Part shown: positions 10,438-19,989 of the stretch, piece after piece
Layout: each line of letters begins with the position of its first letter
Numbering within the stretch: the first letter of the stretch is position 1
Assembly (NCBI GenBank): GCA_022478985.1
Contig: JAKSZP010014535.1
Location: 124,001 to 188,000, forward strand
Origin: Massospora cicadina
Taxonomy: Eukaryota > Entomophthoromycota > Entomophthoromycetes > Entomophthorales > Entomophthoraceae
Reading direction: 5' to 3'
Length of the DNA: 64,000 bases
The notes under the pieces: generated by a model
Databases searched by the model: none
Seen by the model: the letters and a program-made list of their open reading frames with translations, nothing else
What the model was told of the DNA's origin: nothing
Program-made: the position numbers and the translations under genes

Positions 10438-10977
10438 TTACAAATCTGTATATGAAATTGAAGCTTCACAAGTCCTGATAAGTACAATCTTGCCAATGCC
10501 CAATTTCTGAGGTTTACAGAAATATAAGAGGGCTTGGTGATCTGTGCGAACAGTCAACTCATGCTGAGCACCCTGTAACAGGTATTGTGAATGAGTCAAT
10601 GCCCATGACACAGCTGCCAACTCCTTGTCATAGATGGCCCAATATTGCTCTTTAGAGGTAAATTTTTGAGAAAAATAAGTGCCCGAATGTTCCAAGCCAT
10701 TGTGCTCTTGGAGCAACACTGCCCCTACTGCCACTGAGGAGTCATCACATGCAATAATATATGGCTTGGTGGGATCCGCGTGTTTCAAGACAGGAGGGGA
10801 GAAAAACACCTTCTTGATTGATTTGAACGCCTGCTGGCATTTGGGCATCCAGAAAAATGGTACGTTCTTGCCTGTGAGGGGGTGTAGTGGGGCAGCTAGC
10901 TGGGAAAGAGTCAGGGAAAAACTTTTTAAGAAAATAATGGCTCCCAAGAAACTCTGAAGTTGTTTCTGGGTTGTCAA
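10438..10977 (-). pseudogene. RNase H of Gypsy A
   Basis: A 179-codon open frame, longer than in the sister copies. It covers the RT-RNase H connection (QLQSFLGAIIFLKSF, FFWMPKCQQAFKSIKKVF), then the RNase H core: the IIACDDSSVAVGAVLLQEH strand with the first acidic residue, AIYDKELAAVSWAL with the second, and LTVRTDHQALLYF with the third. All three acidic positions are readable. A stop separates it from RT. Its C-terminal linker is cut by Gypsy B. Confidence 0.82.
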
Positions 10978-10989
10978 AGTTGGCCATTC

Positions 10990-11748
10990 TCAGATAGCAT
11001 ACAACTTATTGGGAGGAATCGCGTAGCCATCTTTAAGTACAAGATTCCTAAGAAAGGTATCTTCCTCCTTATAGAACTCACATTTGGAAGGCTTAACAAA
11101 CAAGCCTGCCTTATGAAAAGCAGCCACGACCGCTTCCAAGTCAATAGCATGTTGTTTGGGAGTTGGGGAGTGAACCAGAATGTCATCAATATATGCAACC
11201 GTGCAAGTAAACTGGAGGTCACCCAGTACACTGTTAATCATTCGTTGAAATGCAGAGGGGGCATTCTTGAACCCAAAGGGCATTACACGGAATTGGAAAA
11301 TGCCTCGCTTCATCCAGATCGCTGTTAACCATTCTTGCCCTTTCATTACCCAAATCTGGTTAAAGGTGTTGATGAGATCCATCTTGGAGAACACATGAGA
11401 TTTGGCGATTGCTTGGCTTATTGTCTGCTCCAAAGGCAGGGGATAGGGATCATGAACCGTAACTTTGTTTAAATGTCCATAATCCATGCAGGGACGGAGG
11501 GAGCCATCAGCTTTTTTGGTGAAGATGATGGGAGACGCGACTGGTAATGTCTCCTTAAACAACCATCCTTTTTTAAGCATATCATCCAACCAAGTGTTGA
11601 GCACAACCTCCTCCTCCGCTGTATGGGGGTACAGCAGACAGTTGATATTCACCAACTGCACTAGCATATGAAGTCCCAGGTCAAATTTAGTATGAGGAGG
11701 CAGACGATCTGCCTTTTTGGAATTGAAGATACTTTGATAGAGCATCAA
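10990..11748 (-). CDS. Reverse transcriptase of Gypsy A, largely intact
   Basis: A 252-codon uninterrupted RT segment. Motifs in order: LNTWLDDMLKKGWLF, SPIIFTKKADGSLRPCMDYG (fingers), YPLPLEQTISQAIAKSHVFSK, MDLINTFNQI (first Asp), FRVMPFGFKNAPSAFQRM, then VAYIDDILVHS with the catalytic YIDD intact, and KCEFYKEEDTF in the thumb. It copies element RNA into DNA. The frame ends near the thumb-connection border and the RNase H frame follows almost directly, so the break is probably a single recent frame change. This is the best-preserved RT in the window. Confidence 0.88.
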   Translation of the reverse strand: MMLYQSIFNSKKADRLPPHTKFDLGLHMLVQLVNINCLLYPHTAEEEVVLNTWLDDMLKKGWLFKETLPVASPIIFTKKADGSLRPCMDYGHLNKVTVHDPYPLPLEQTISQAIAKSHVFSKMDLINTFNQIWVMKGQEWLTAIWMKRGIFQFRVMPFGFKNAPSAFQRMINSVLGDLQFTCTVAYIDDILVHSPTPKQHAIDLEAVVAAFHKAGLFVKPSKCEFYKEEDTFLRNLVLKDGYAIPPNKLYAI

Positions 11749-11935
11749 ACTTTCAGGAAAATTGGATGGAAGCCTGCAGGAGAGATGAGTGAATTAATAG
11801 AACTACGACCTTGAGTTTTTCTTAAGAGTGCTAACTAAAGGAAATTCACCCTCCAGTTGATCACTAATGAACAAAAACATATTAGACTTCAGGTGAATCT
11901 TGACATGTTGTTGGCGCCACCATCCCACCCCTAGA

Positions 11936-12247
11936 TCACCGGAAACACCAGGTTTGGCATAGCAGAAAATTGATTGCAGAATCTAAACTGGTGTACCAAG
12001 AAGGTACTGGCTGACGGACAACATATGATGTCTGGGAGGCTGAAGAAGCCGCCATCACCAATGGACCTGCGTCCATGTTCTGTTCTAATTGTTGGGCCAA
12101 CTCAACGCTCATGAAATTACCTGCAGGTCCAGTATCCACCAGGGCCCCAAAGGAAACATGGTGAGATCCAATACTAATCTTCATGGGTAATAAGAAGTAA
12201 GTGAAGTTCTCTTTATTGGTAGTTGTAGATGAATACCGTGACACCAA
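11936..12247 (-). CDS. Aspartic protease of Gypsy A
   Basis: A 103-codon open frame with MKISIGSHHVSFGALVDTG: the DTG triplet is followed by PAGNFMSVELAQQLEQ, a typical retropepsin flap-side region. The segment ASSASQTSYVVRQP is shared with Gypsy B. It precedes RT on the same strand as expected for gag-PR-RT order. Upstream, gag is mostly deleted and replaced by short-repeat DNA. Confidence 0.75.
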   Translation of the reverse strand: MVSRYSSTTTNKENFTYFLLPMKISIGSHHVSFGALVDTGPAGNFMSVELAQQLEQNMDAGPLVMAASSASQTSYVVRQPVPSWYTSLDSAINFLLCQTWCFR

Positions 12248-12267
12248 AGAGATGGCAGTGGAGTCAC

Positions 12268-12332
12268 TTGCCTGCCTGCCTGCCTGCCTGCCGCCGCCTG
12301 CCTGCCTGCGCGCGCGCGCGCGCGCGCGCGGG
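12268..12332. repeat. Compound microsatellite (CCTG)n-(CG)n
   Basis: About seven CCTG units run into an alternating CG tract of roughly 24 bases (12,307-12,330). It lies where gag of Gypsy A should be. The CG run is striking in a region otherwise poor in CpG. Confidence 0.9.
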
Positions 12333-12560
12333 AAACCGCTAGGTTCAGGGGGAAGTAAGCTCGTTGCAAGTTGGATTTTCAGGTCCTACTGACATAGGCA
12401 CTATAGCCGCGGCAACTTATGGGGTGTGGATTTGACATTTTGAGTAAACTGGGCTATTATGGACAGGGAAAATCTTCTTCACAACCTTTTTCAGTTGAAA
12501 AGGAGGGACCATTGCTACTCTAATATCTATGAGAAAGGTGAAAATGGTTAGGAATAATGG

Positions 12561-12571
12561 TTGGTCAATTA
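12561..12571 (-). other. Primer-binding site of Gypsy A (self-priming type)
   Basis: Sense strand AATTGACCAAC, one base after the 5' LTR end. It is an exact 11-nt complement of GTTGGTCAATT at 12,880-12,870, the predicted 5' end of the element's own RNA. Confidence 0.78.
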
Positions 12572-12572
12572 T

Positions 12573-13725
12573 GTCAGGCAGACAGCAAGTTATAATTAGA
12601 CTGCCTGCAAGCTTAGGTGCTGGAGCACCCAAACGGCAAGCCAGAATGCCAAGGGCACTGTTGCTGGTACGACGGATATGAAACTAGAAAGGTGTTTCAC
12701 CAGTAGCTGCTAGTGAGCCAGAATCTTGTACAGGCACATAAAAAATACCAGATGAATATGGCTGTTAACCCCAAGGGGTGAGTGAGTGCCAGCAGGAAGG
12801 GCGGTTTATTTTCCAACATAAAAAAATAAATTTAGGGAAGGTTTTTTTAATGGAAAATAAAGGAAGGAAAATTGACCAACAATTTTCTCAGTGCAATGCA
12901 ACTGATTAAATAGTGGTTAATTTATGAGGAAACAAGCCAGGATCAGGTCCCTCAAGTTTAACCTAACTGGCGAATATTTGGGAATGGGGGCAGATAAGCT
13001 CACTGGGAACTGACATCAAAGGAATTGTTGGTAGGCCGAATTTCTGTCAGTTTGACCTCAAACACCTGAACCAAGTCTTGACTGTGTTTCTGGTGGTTGG
13101 CACGACAGCATCTGGCCCAATAAGCAATGGGAATCCCCCAAGGCCACCCCATGTAGGGGCGGTCCCAATTGGTTGAGAATGGGTTCAGGATGCCTAACCC
13201 ACCCGTGCCCGGTCACTGGGCCATTCATTTGGTCAAAAGCGTTGCATCAGCCACAATGCCCGATTTGCCAGAAGGGGGCATTGAACTATCATCGATGGTG
13301 TCAGATGCTGCTACCTGCATGTCATGGATCATCCCTGACAATTTTGGGAGGGGGTTAATTTTGACAATTGTGGTGTTGGCTGAATCAAAACTTTTGGCGA
13401 TTCCAGCCAATGAATCAATATTCATTCCTTTTTGACTATATAGATTCCAATCATCAGATCATTTTCACTCATTTTTGGGCTGATCAACTTCATTTTGGCG
13501 AATTAGGCGCAAATTTCCCTGATAAGCCATACAAGTTTAAGTGAGGTAAATGTGGACACTATGGGAGGGTTCTTAAGAGGGAGGGCTGTTACCCAGCGCT
13601 TGTCTACCACATGGGCGAGGTCGCCCTGGGTGACGAGGGGTATAGCCACCCTCTTTGGAGCCTTTTTACTCAGAAATGGGAAAAGGGCCCAATTGACATA
13701 CAGGGGACGTTCCCCTGGACTTACA
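12573..13725 (-). repeat. 5' LTR of Gypsy A
   Basis: A 1,153-bp LTR. U3 is 13,725-12,881 and R-U5 is 12,880-12,573. The outer edge abuts the CACTA duplication at 13,726-13,730. It resembles the Gypsy B LTR in U3 and around R but differs in U5. Confidence 0.9.
12870..12912 (-). promoter_or_regulatory. TATA-like box and predicted start site, Gypsy A 5' LTR
   Basis: TATTTAAT on the sense strand starts at 12,912. The proposed +1 is G at 12,880, opening GTTGGTCAATT, 32 nt downstream, and matches the primer site 11/11. Confidence 0.72.
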
Positions 13726-13730
13726 CACTA
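13726..13730. repeat. Target-site duplication of Gypsy A, right copy
   Basis: CACTA, matching 270-274. The sequence beyond it continues the LINE-1 5' UTR. Confidence 0.9.
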
Positions 13731-13798
13731 ATTACAACTGATTTAATTCGATACTAGGTGAGTTTGATAATATCTTTGAGGAAATAGTGTGCACACAA

Positions 13799-14960
13799 TG
13801 TCAGGTAGCAGTTGGGCTAGCAAAGTAAATAGCACAGGATCAGTCTTTGCAATGTCCAAAATTTGTAAATGCCCTGGCAACATCTATGGCCTAGATAAAA
13901 ATAAATAACCAGTGTTTAGTTTTTCCCCAGAGATTTTAGCCTGGCAAGCAAATTGCAACCAGTTCATCAAAACTCCGCATTCCCAGCCCCAGTTGTCAGT
14001 GAATCTCAGTGTTTGATTTTTACTGGATATTAACTTAACGGCACTTTGGGAAAAGTTCTGTGGAGATGTGCACAAACACTTCCCAGCAGCAGTGATTTTT
14101 TCACCACACTCTATTGCCTGCAGTTGGTTGAATCTTGGGTTTGAGACTAAGAAAGCAGCGGATGAAACTGCACAGGTGAGTTTGGTGGTAGTCCTCCAGG
14201 ATGGTCAATGGGTGGTTGAAACAAAGCACACACAATTGACCAAATCTAACCAAATTTTTGTTACATTATGCTTTCTCCCCACAACAATAAAATGCACAGT
14301 GCTGGAGCACCACCTCATGGTTGGGCTTAAAAGCTATGGTGAACTTCAATTCCTCAAAATGCAACGCTTCACACTTATGCTAGACCTGTGCATGGGCAAA
14401 GCGATTACAATGATTACCTCAACAGTGATCATCATGGAAGACTTTACCCAAATCCATACACTGCAGTTGTGAACTTGATGGGCAGGAATACTGCCTGTTC
14501 CGCATCATGGTGGATAGCGCGCCCCCTATCTGCACCTTTTGTTGCGCTTTTGGCCACAAGGCTCACACATGCCCTTCCAAAAAGGCCATCAGACAGAATT
14601 AAGTCCTCCCCAATGCAATGGGCAGCGCAGACTCCCATTATGAACCTTCCATTGACATCAATGCCGCCTTCCCGTGGGGTGTTCAGGGGTGTTACATTCA
14701 GGTAAAACCTGTGTCCCCACAAGAGCGCAAGAGGGCTAAACAGGCCCATAGAGCAGCGACCAAGGCTGAGGCTAAGGCTGCGTCCATGATCCCGCCTGCC
14801 AGACCCAGGATGACATCAAGTCATTTGCAACTGAAGCAGCTTGAGAACCCGCTCACCAATCAAATTTGGCCCACCAACCTGTGGACCATATGGTTGAGTC
14901 AGATTTACCTGAGAAAATTTACCAAGCACTGATTGAAATCAATTCTACCAACCAATTTTC
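13799..14960 (+). pseudogene. LINE-1 ORF1 (Gag-like, CCHC knuckle)
   Basis: Starts MSGSSWASKV, the same opening as LINE-2 ORF1. Readable blocks: ALWEKFCGDVHKHFPAAVIF, LVVVLQDGQWVVETKHTQL and MLDLCMGKAITM, then a canonical zinc knuckle at 14,531-14,572 (CTFCCAFGHKAHTC, spacing CX2CX4HX4C), then FPWGVQGCYIQVKPVSPQE and a basic Ala/Lys-rich tail (AKQAHRAATKAEAKAAS). An RNA-binding chaperone role is expected for LINE ORF1. Stops and a frameshift at about 14,400 disable it. Confidence 0.78.
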
Positions 14961-15189
14961 CACCGAGCTTTCATTGACATCCAATGGTGCACCGCAGGAG
15001 CATACTGTTCAAAAAGCTCAAAATAAACCATAAAAAAAACACCAAAACTGATACTACATCTAAAACAAAGGAATCTCTTAAGACCTCTTACTCAATAGCA
15101 CAGTCCACACATGGTTCCTTGGAGAAGCATGCTGCAAAAGAGGTGGCTGAAGGGCAAGAGGGTCCTTCCCATTGCACTTAGGTGCATTG

Positions 15190-15850
15190 GGGTGAGCCCT
15201 CACAATAGGGACGTTGAACATCGCTAAACTCAAGGCCTCGCCATCCCAGGCTTGGAAACTGAGCTTTTTTAAAATTAATTTACCTGTGGACATCCTGGCC
15301 ATTCAGGAAACCCACTGTCCACACAGTGCCGAGAAATCATGGACAACCATACCCCTCCCCTCCATTTCCTTTAGGTTACCACTCTGTGGGGTGCTTATAT
15401 GCGTGACCCAAAGTTTTCAAATTAATTTTTAGAAAATTTGTACCTCGATGGGCGTGTGCTTGTAGTGTCCCTTTAATGGGATGATGAAGTGCACACTATC
15501 ATTAATGTTTATGCCCCATCCTGTACGTGGGCTCTTGGAGAATTCCTCTCTGACAGTACTTCACTCCCACTTCCTCCTGATCTGTTTGTTGTGGGCGACC
15601 TGTTCTGCTGGGCCAACTTGGCCACTGACTGCTGGCCTTCAACGCCAACCCCCTGAAGGGGCACATTAAACTACGCATTCTAAAAGCCATCTTGGGGATT
15701 TTTAATACCCTCCCCAAACACACACCACTGCTCCCCACATGTCTCGCCCCCATGTGCACAACGGTCAGCTGAGGTCTATGTCCCTTATTGATCTCATTCT
15801 CGCCCTGTTGAACTTTCACCCCCAGATTGCGCACTTCACAATAACAAAAA
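15190..15850 (+). pseudogene. LINE-1 ORF2 endonuclease (APE type)
   Basis: Landmarks are the DILAIQETHCP box near 15,290-15,325 (metal-binding Glu), an INVYAPS-type strand near 15,500, LFVVGDLFCW near 15,585-15,615 (normally GDFN) and MSLIDLILALLNFHP near 15,780. The order matches AP-type endonucleases of LINEs, which nick the target DNA. Several frame changes and stops are present. Confidence 0.68.
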
Positions 15851-16419
15851 ATTGATTATTCAACCACAGGCTGGTTTTGTTTCCTTCACTTTATCAAGCC
15901 CAGCGGCACAGGCGCCAAAGTGGTGCAAACTTTGCCCAGCTGATATCACATCACCCAGGTTTTACTCTCAGTTAGACACTAAAACTTTGGCATCAGAATT
16001 CAACACACCACTTTGTGCTGATCCCCTTGCTACCTGATCAACCTTCAAAGCAAACACCATCCTTCAGACATGCCACCTCTCAATGCATCGCTTTTGGTCT
16101 GCCTTGGCGGTCATTAACTGCACGCTAGTTGAAGTGGACCACCTGGAGTCAAATGTCCCTGCTGCATGGTACAGCCCAGCTTGGTTTCATAAGTGGGTAG
16201 AAGTGTCTGCTCGTCTTAGCACACTAGTAAGACAACACAAACATCACGTTTGTGTGCAGTATAAGGCAAAAAATATAATGGCAGGTGACGCATGTTCTAC
16301 CTACTTTTTCTGTAAATTCCTTGCACAATTACAGAGCTTGGCCTGCACACAGGTAAGGCAGCTGGACAATTCTGTCACAGATCTCCAGCCGCCATGGCTG
16401 TCAAATTTTGAAAATATTA

Positions 16420-17400
16420 TACTGAGTTGTTTAAGTCTGAACCAGCCAAACATGATGATATTAACGAGTATCTCAATGATTCACATATCTGCACCATTTT
16501 CCAATGCCCAGAGCTGATGAATTTAATTACTCAGGACAAACTCTGGTATGCCATTTGCGGTGCACCAAACAGGAAGTGCCCAGGCCCAGATGGGATTCCA
16601 TATGAGTTCTACAAAAAATTTTAACTATTGCTCCTCTCTGATGCTTTCCTCAATGAACATATGTCTTCTAGAAACGCGCCTCCTTCCTGAGGGCCATAAG
16701 GCATACATGATAACGCTGTTTAAGAAAGAGGATAAGCTGAACTTGTGTAACTGGCGCCCCCATATCATGTACTAATAAAGATACTAAGTTATTTACTAAA
16801 ATCATGGCCAGCCGCCTTGTGGGTAGTTGCTTTTAAAGTAATCTCCTCTGAGAAATTTGGTTTCATCCCCAAGCGGTCAATATGGGACAACATTTGCACC
16901 GTAGCCAATGTCTGCCAATCTACGGCTACTGGGTCGCTTATGTTCTTATTTCAGCAAAAAGCCTATGATAGGGTCAGCTGGGATTACCTCAAAGCCTGCC
17001 TCCACAAGTTCCACCTCCCTTACCAGTTCGTTATTTGGGTGATGCATCTCATGGAGTCTGCCACAATAGCTGCCTGTGGCCCTGGCTTCCTCACTGATGT
17101 GTTCCACCCTCTAAGGGGTCTCCGCCGAGGGGACCCTTTAAGCCCACTCTTATAAAACTTCAGCCTTGGCCCAGAACTACGCAATGTGAATGCACGCCTT
17201 GATGGTGTCCATGTGCAAGGCCAAGCACAATTTAAGATGCTAGCATTCGCTGACAATTGTGTAGATTGTGTGTCCAACAACCAAGATGCATGCGCGCTGG
17301 AGGCTACTATTTAGGATTACTCCAGGGTCAGTAACGCTGCACTTGACGCCTCCAAAACTGAAATCATTCTCTTTGGCTGGTACCAGGCCTGCTGGTCACC
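16420..17400 (+). pseudogene. LINE-1 ORF2 reverse transcriptase
   Basis: Readable motifs: NRKCPGPDGIPYEFYKKF near 16,565-16,620, LPEGHKAYMITLFKKEDKL, FGFIPKRSIWDN near 16,855-16,890, QQKAYDRVSWDYL near 16,950-16,990, LRRGDPLSPLL near 17,120-17,150, and the catalytic box read as FADNC near 17,246, where the second Asp of FADD is Asn. It would prime reverse transcription at the nicked target. The Asp loss plus frameshifts make it inactive. Confidence 0.82.
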
Positions 17401-17439
17401 AGCAACCCATTACCTCCCACTTCAGAAGATAGCTCACAG

Positions 17440-18860
17440 GTTTTCTTGCCCCAGCCATCCCACACTGCCTGCTTGTGCTCCCTTTTGTGCCAAGACCCAC
17501 TGCTGGTCTGGTATGCCATTTGGGAGTGTGGCTTGATTCAGGTGGGTTGCCTCTTTGGTAATGGAGCACCACTCAACAATGTCACAAAGCGCATCGCCTC
17601 CCTCAGAGCCCACCAGACTACCCTCACAGCCTAGGTTTTGCTTGCCAACTCTATGCTCATGTCCAAAGTCTGGTTTGTGGCCCATTCCATCGCCTTTTCC
17701 CCCTCTTTCTTCAACTCTTTGTATTGTCTACTACAAAAATGGCTTTGGTTAGGCCGCCCTCCCCCTGTGCTCATGAAGGTCATGTTTGGCCCTCGCCATA
17801 GTGGTGGTATGGGCCTTCTCAACTTCGAGACCCATGCCATCAAGATTCTTGGCACCTGGGTCGCTATGGTCACTAACCCCACACTCCTGGCCCAACACTG
17901 GTCACGCATGGCCTGCTCCAACTTTTTCCACACCCTTGGCCTAAGCAATTCTACCCACCCCCATTCTCTGTTAAACTATCTTACCTCTCATCTCTCTGTT
18001 GTGGGTCTGAATGGGACGCAGGCCTACTTCAAATGCATTCTCCTCTCCATGCGGAGTGCTGAATAGAGAATTAGCATCAGTGGACACACCGCCCAGAGGG
18101 GTCGCCCTACTCTCCGTTTCAAACAAGAAGTCTGTGGGCAAGTCGTTTTAAACAGCATGGTACCCAAACGTCCCCACATCATAGCCCGTGTGGACTACCT
18201 TGACAAGCTTGACATCGCATACTCTTTGGAGACCCAGAAGGACAATTGGCGGTAAACACCATCCTCTTTTACAACCCCAAATTTGCGCCCTTGTGTGGAG
18301 ATGCCTGAGAAAGGTGTACTGAACGGCTAAGCGGTCCAATGCCTCTCAATCTTCATGCATTGTATGCAGTCAATATGGAACATTAGTCCATCACTTGGAA
18401 AATTTCCCACCCTCACAGTCAATTTGGCGGAATGTTATGCGCCTTTTTTTTTCAGGAGAGTGAACAGGCTTTCAGCCTTTCCAAAAACCTCTTCACCTTT
18501 TCCATGATCTCCCCTATCCACCTTCACTCCATGCCTTAATTGTTGCATTAGCTCTATGGACGATCCACACCATTGTTCTTTATGCACTGTCTGGCATTAC
18601 CCCAACCCTCCATGAAGCTGTTCGTCACTTCTATTCCCACCTCACGGATCACTATCAAGACTGGCTGTTTGGCCACATGCCATCTCACCAACGCTGGTTG
18701 GTGTCATCCTGGTTTCCCATCTGGTTCCTCTCGCTGACCCTTTCCTTCATTCATGTGCAGTTTTGGCCCAGGACTCCTATGTCACTCCCCCACTTCCTTC
18801 CACTGGCAGTCACGCTGGCAACAGGAGTAGCCTCGGCTTTAGAGTGGTGCCTCTCGTTTT
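17440..18860 (+). pseudogene. LINE-1 ORF2 C-terminal region
   Basis: Contains LRQKWLWLGRPPPVLMKVMFGP and GGMGLLNFETHAIKILGTW, a signature downstream of RT in LINEs carrying an RVT-type zinc-binding module. The CXXC...HXLXXC segment appears around 18,340-18,410 (CMHCMQSIWNISPSLGKF-like, degenerate). The open stretch 17,638-18,066 is the best preserved part. Confidence 0.68.
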
Positions 18861-18893
18861 TCTTGGTGTTTTGCAGTTGGAGTTTATTGAAAG

Positions 18894-18934
18894 TGTCCAT
18901 CCCATGGTTGGCCTTCCCTGAATAAATTTTAAGG
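18894..18934 (+). other. LINE-1 3' tail with AATAAA
   Basis: TGTCCATCCCATGGTTGGCC, then TTCCCTG and AATAAA at 18,921. The same tail ends LINE-2 (55,958-56,001). A close relative ends the gag-only retroposon (34,293-34,326). Confidence 0.85.
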
Positions 18935-18946
18935 TATTACTTCTCA
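18935..18946. repeat. Target-site duplication of LINE-1, right copy
   Basis: TATTACTTCTCA, identical to 231-242. Confidence 0.88.
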
Positions 18947-19190
18947 AACAATTGCAGGCTCAATGATTTGATGGGAGTATGCAGAGTCCTATCAATGCAC
19001 TACCACCCTGATCCAATGGTATAGTATAGCGGATCAATGGCACTTTAGTTGGAATTCTGAAAAAATTAGCGTTGAGAAACCCATCAAGTTGGAACCTCTT
19101 CTTGTCCTCCACATTCTTTGCATATAATATCGCATTCCGCTAATCCACAGGATGGTTCCCATTTTGACTCCCATACAGGCAACAACCACC
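18947..19190 (+). pseudogene. Integrase, second piece (Gypsy element X)
   Basis: Continues the integrase broken at 242. It carries the STHYHP-type segment (CTTTLI in the shifted frame), RINGTLVGILKKLALRNPSSW around 19,030-19,095 and the FAYNIAFR.STGW motif near 19,115-19,150. The Glu codon expected before RINGTL reads TAG, so the third catalytic residue is lost to a stop. The piece ends at CCACC, the target of F3. Confidence 0.75.
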
Positions 19191-19970
19191 TGTTGAAATT
19201 GGTGTTTAGGAGTTTTTTTAAGATGCGCAGGTAAATACACACAAACAAAAGAAACACTGCGGACAGTAATCTATATAAAAATTTAACCAAATGAACCTTG
19301 GCTATATAATTAGGGCCTTTTATAAATCAAAATAAGATAGTACACTATAGTATCTAATATTACCAGTGGCTCTGAGGCTTGCTGTACTAGACTTAACAGC
19401 TGACTAAAACTAGTTACTAAAGAAAATAGACCCCTTCAATATGCTAATATCACTCATTATGCTCTTAAAACCAGTTTGACATTAGTGCATTTCATGGTTA
19501 ATAAATAGCACTTAAAAGTGGTAAAAACTTTATTCTCAATTTAGGCCAGGTAAGCGAGTGAATAGGGCTTGAAGTATTTTAAAAATAAGATCAATACGCC
19601 AATTTTAATTGAAGCATGCCAGATGTAGTCAAATTACTGGCGGATGCCATAATTATAAATGACCCTATTACCTATGTTTCTACGCCAACTTTGGGCAAAA
19701 TAGCATATCAAGATAAACTAAAATAAGAAGTAATAAGGATATTGAGGCCACGGCATAGGTAGCTCTTTATTTGAGGGAACAAGAAATGCGCTGTTGGGGA
19801 TTAGGGATTTGATTGATAGTAAATTGATAATTGGCCAACTACATATAAATCATGGCCACAAGGCAAAATAATTGCTAGGAACTAATCAGGTCCTCTTTAA
19901 GTATTAATTAAAGTAGAAAATAAATATAAAAAATAACATATCCTAGATGGTTGGTCAATCCAATTATACA
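19191..19970 (-). repeat. 3' LTR of F3
   Basis: A 780-bp LTR, plus-strand edges TGTTGAAATTGG and AATTATACA. It aligns with the 5' LTR at 27,989-28,751 plus 29,377-29,417. Around 19,925 it keeps a single ATATAAAA, the empty-site version of the insertion seen in the 5' LTR. Confidence 0.82.
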
Positions 19971-19989
19971 CTTGCTCCAACTTGACCAA

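Larger units (their letters stand above)
275..13725 (-). mobile_element. Gypsy A: self-priming chromovirus-type LTR retrotransposon, hosts Gypsy B
   Basis: A minus-strand element bounded by 5-bp duplications CACTA at 270-274 and 13,726-13,730. The LTRs are 275-1,428 (3') and 12,573-13,725 (5'), 1,154 and 1,153 bp, starting TGTAAG and ending TGACA when read on the minus strand. Removing Gypsy B leaves an internal region of about 3.8 kb: a gag remnant, protease, RT, RNase H, then after the nested element the linker, integrase and chromodomain. Most of gag is missing compared with Gypsy B. The YIDD of RT and the DTG of protease are intact, but stops and frameshifts occur elsewhere. Confidence 0.9.
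243..18934 (+). mobile_element. LINE-1: full-length non-LTR retrotransposon split by nested Gypsy elements
   Basis: A plus-strand LINE of about 5.2 kb once the nested insertion is removed: 243-274 plus 13,726-18,934. The 5' UTR start (AAAACTTTTCTTT, CATTGCAATCAC) matches the 5' end of LINE-2 at about 50,716-50,750, and the continuation at 13,735 matches LINE-2 again. Gypsy A therefore landed inside the LINE 5' UTR. Order: 5' UTR, ORF1 with a CCHC knuckle, ORF2 with APE endonuclease, reverse transcriptase and a C-terminal zinc-binding region, then a short 3' UTR with AATAAA at 18,921. Frameshifts and stops make both ORFs inactive. Confidence 0.88.

Noticed and set aside
275..13725. Tandem array of Gypsy elements sharing LTRs
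   Set aside because: The LTR-internal-LTR-internal order looks tandem, but the GATTG and CACTA duplications and the continuous Gypsy A linker show one element nested in another.
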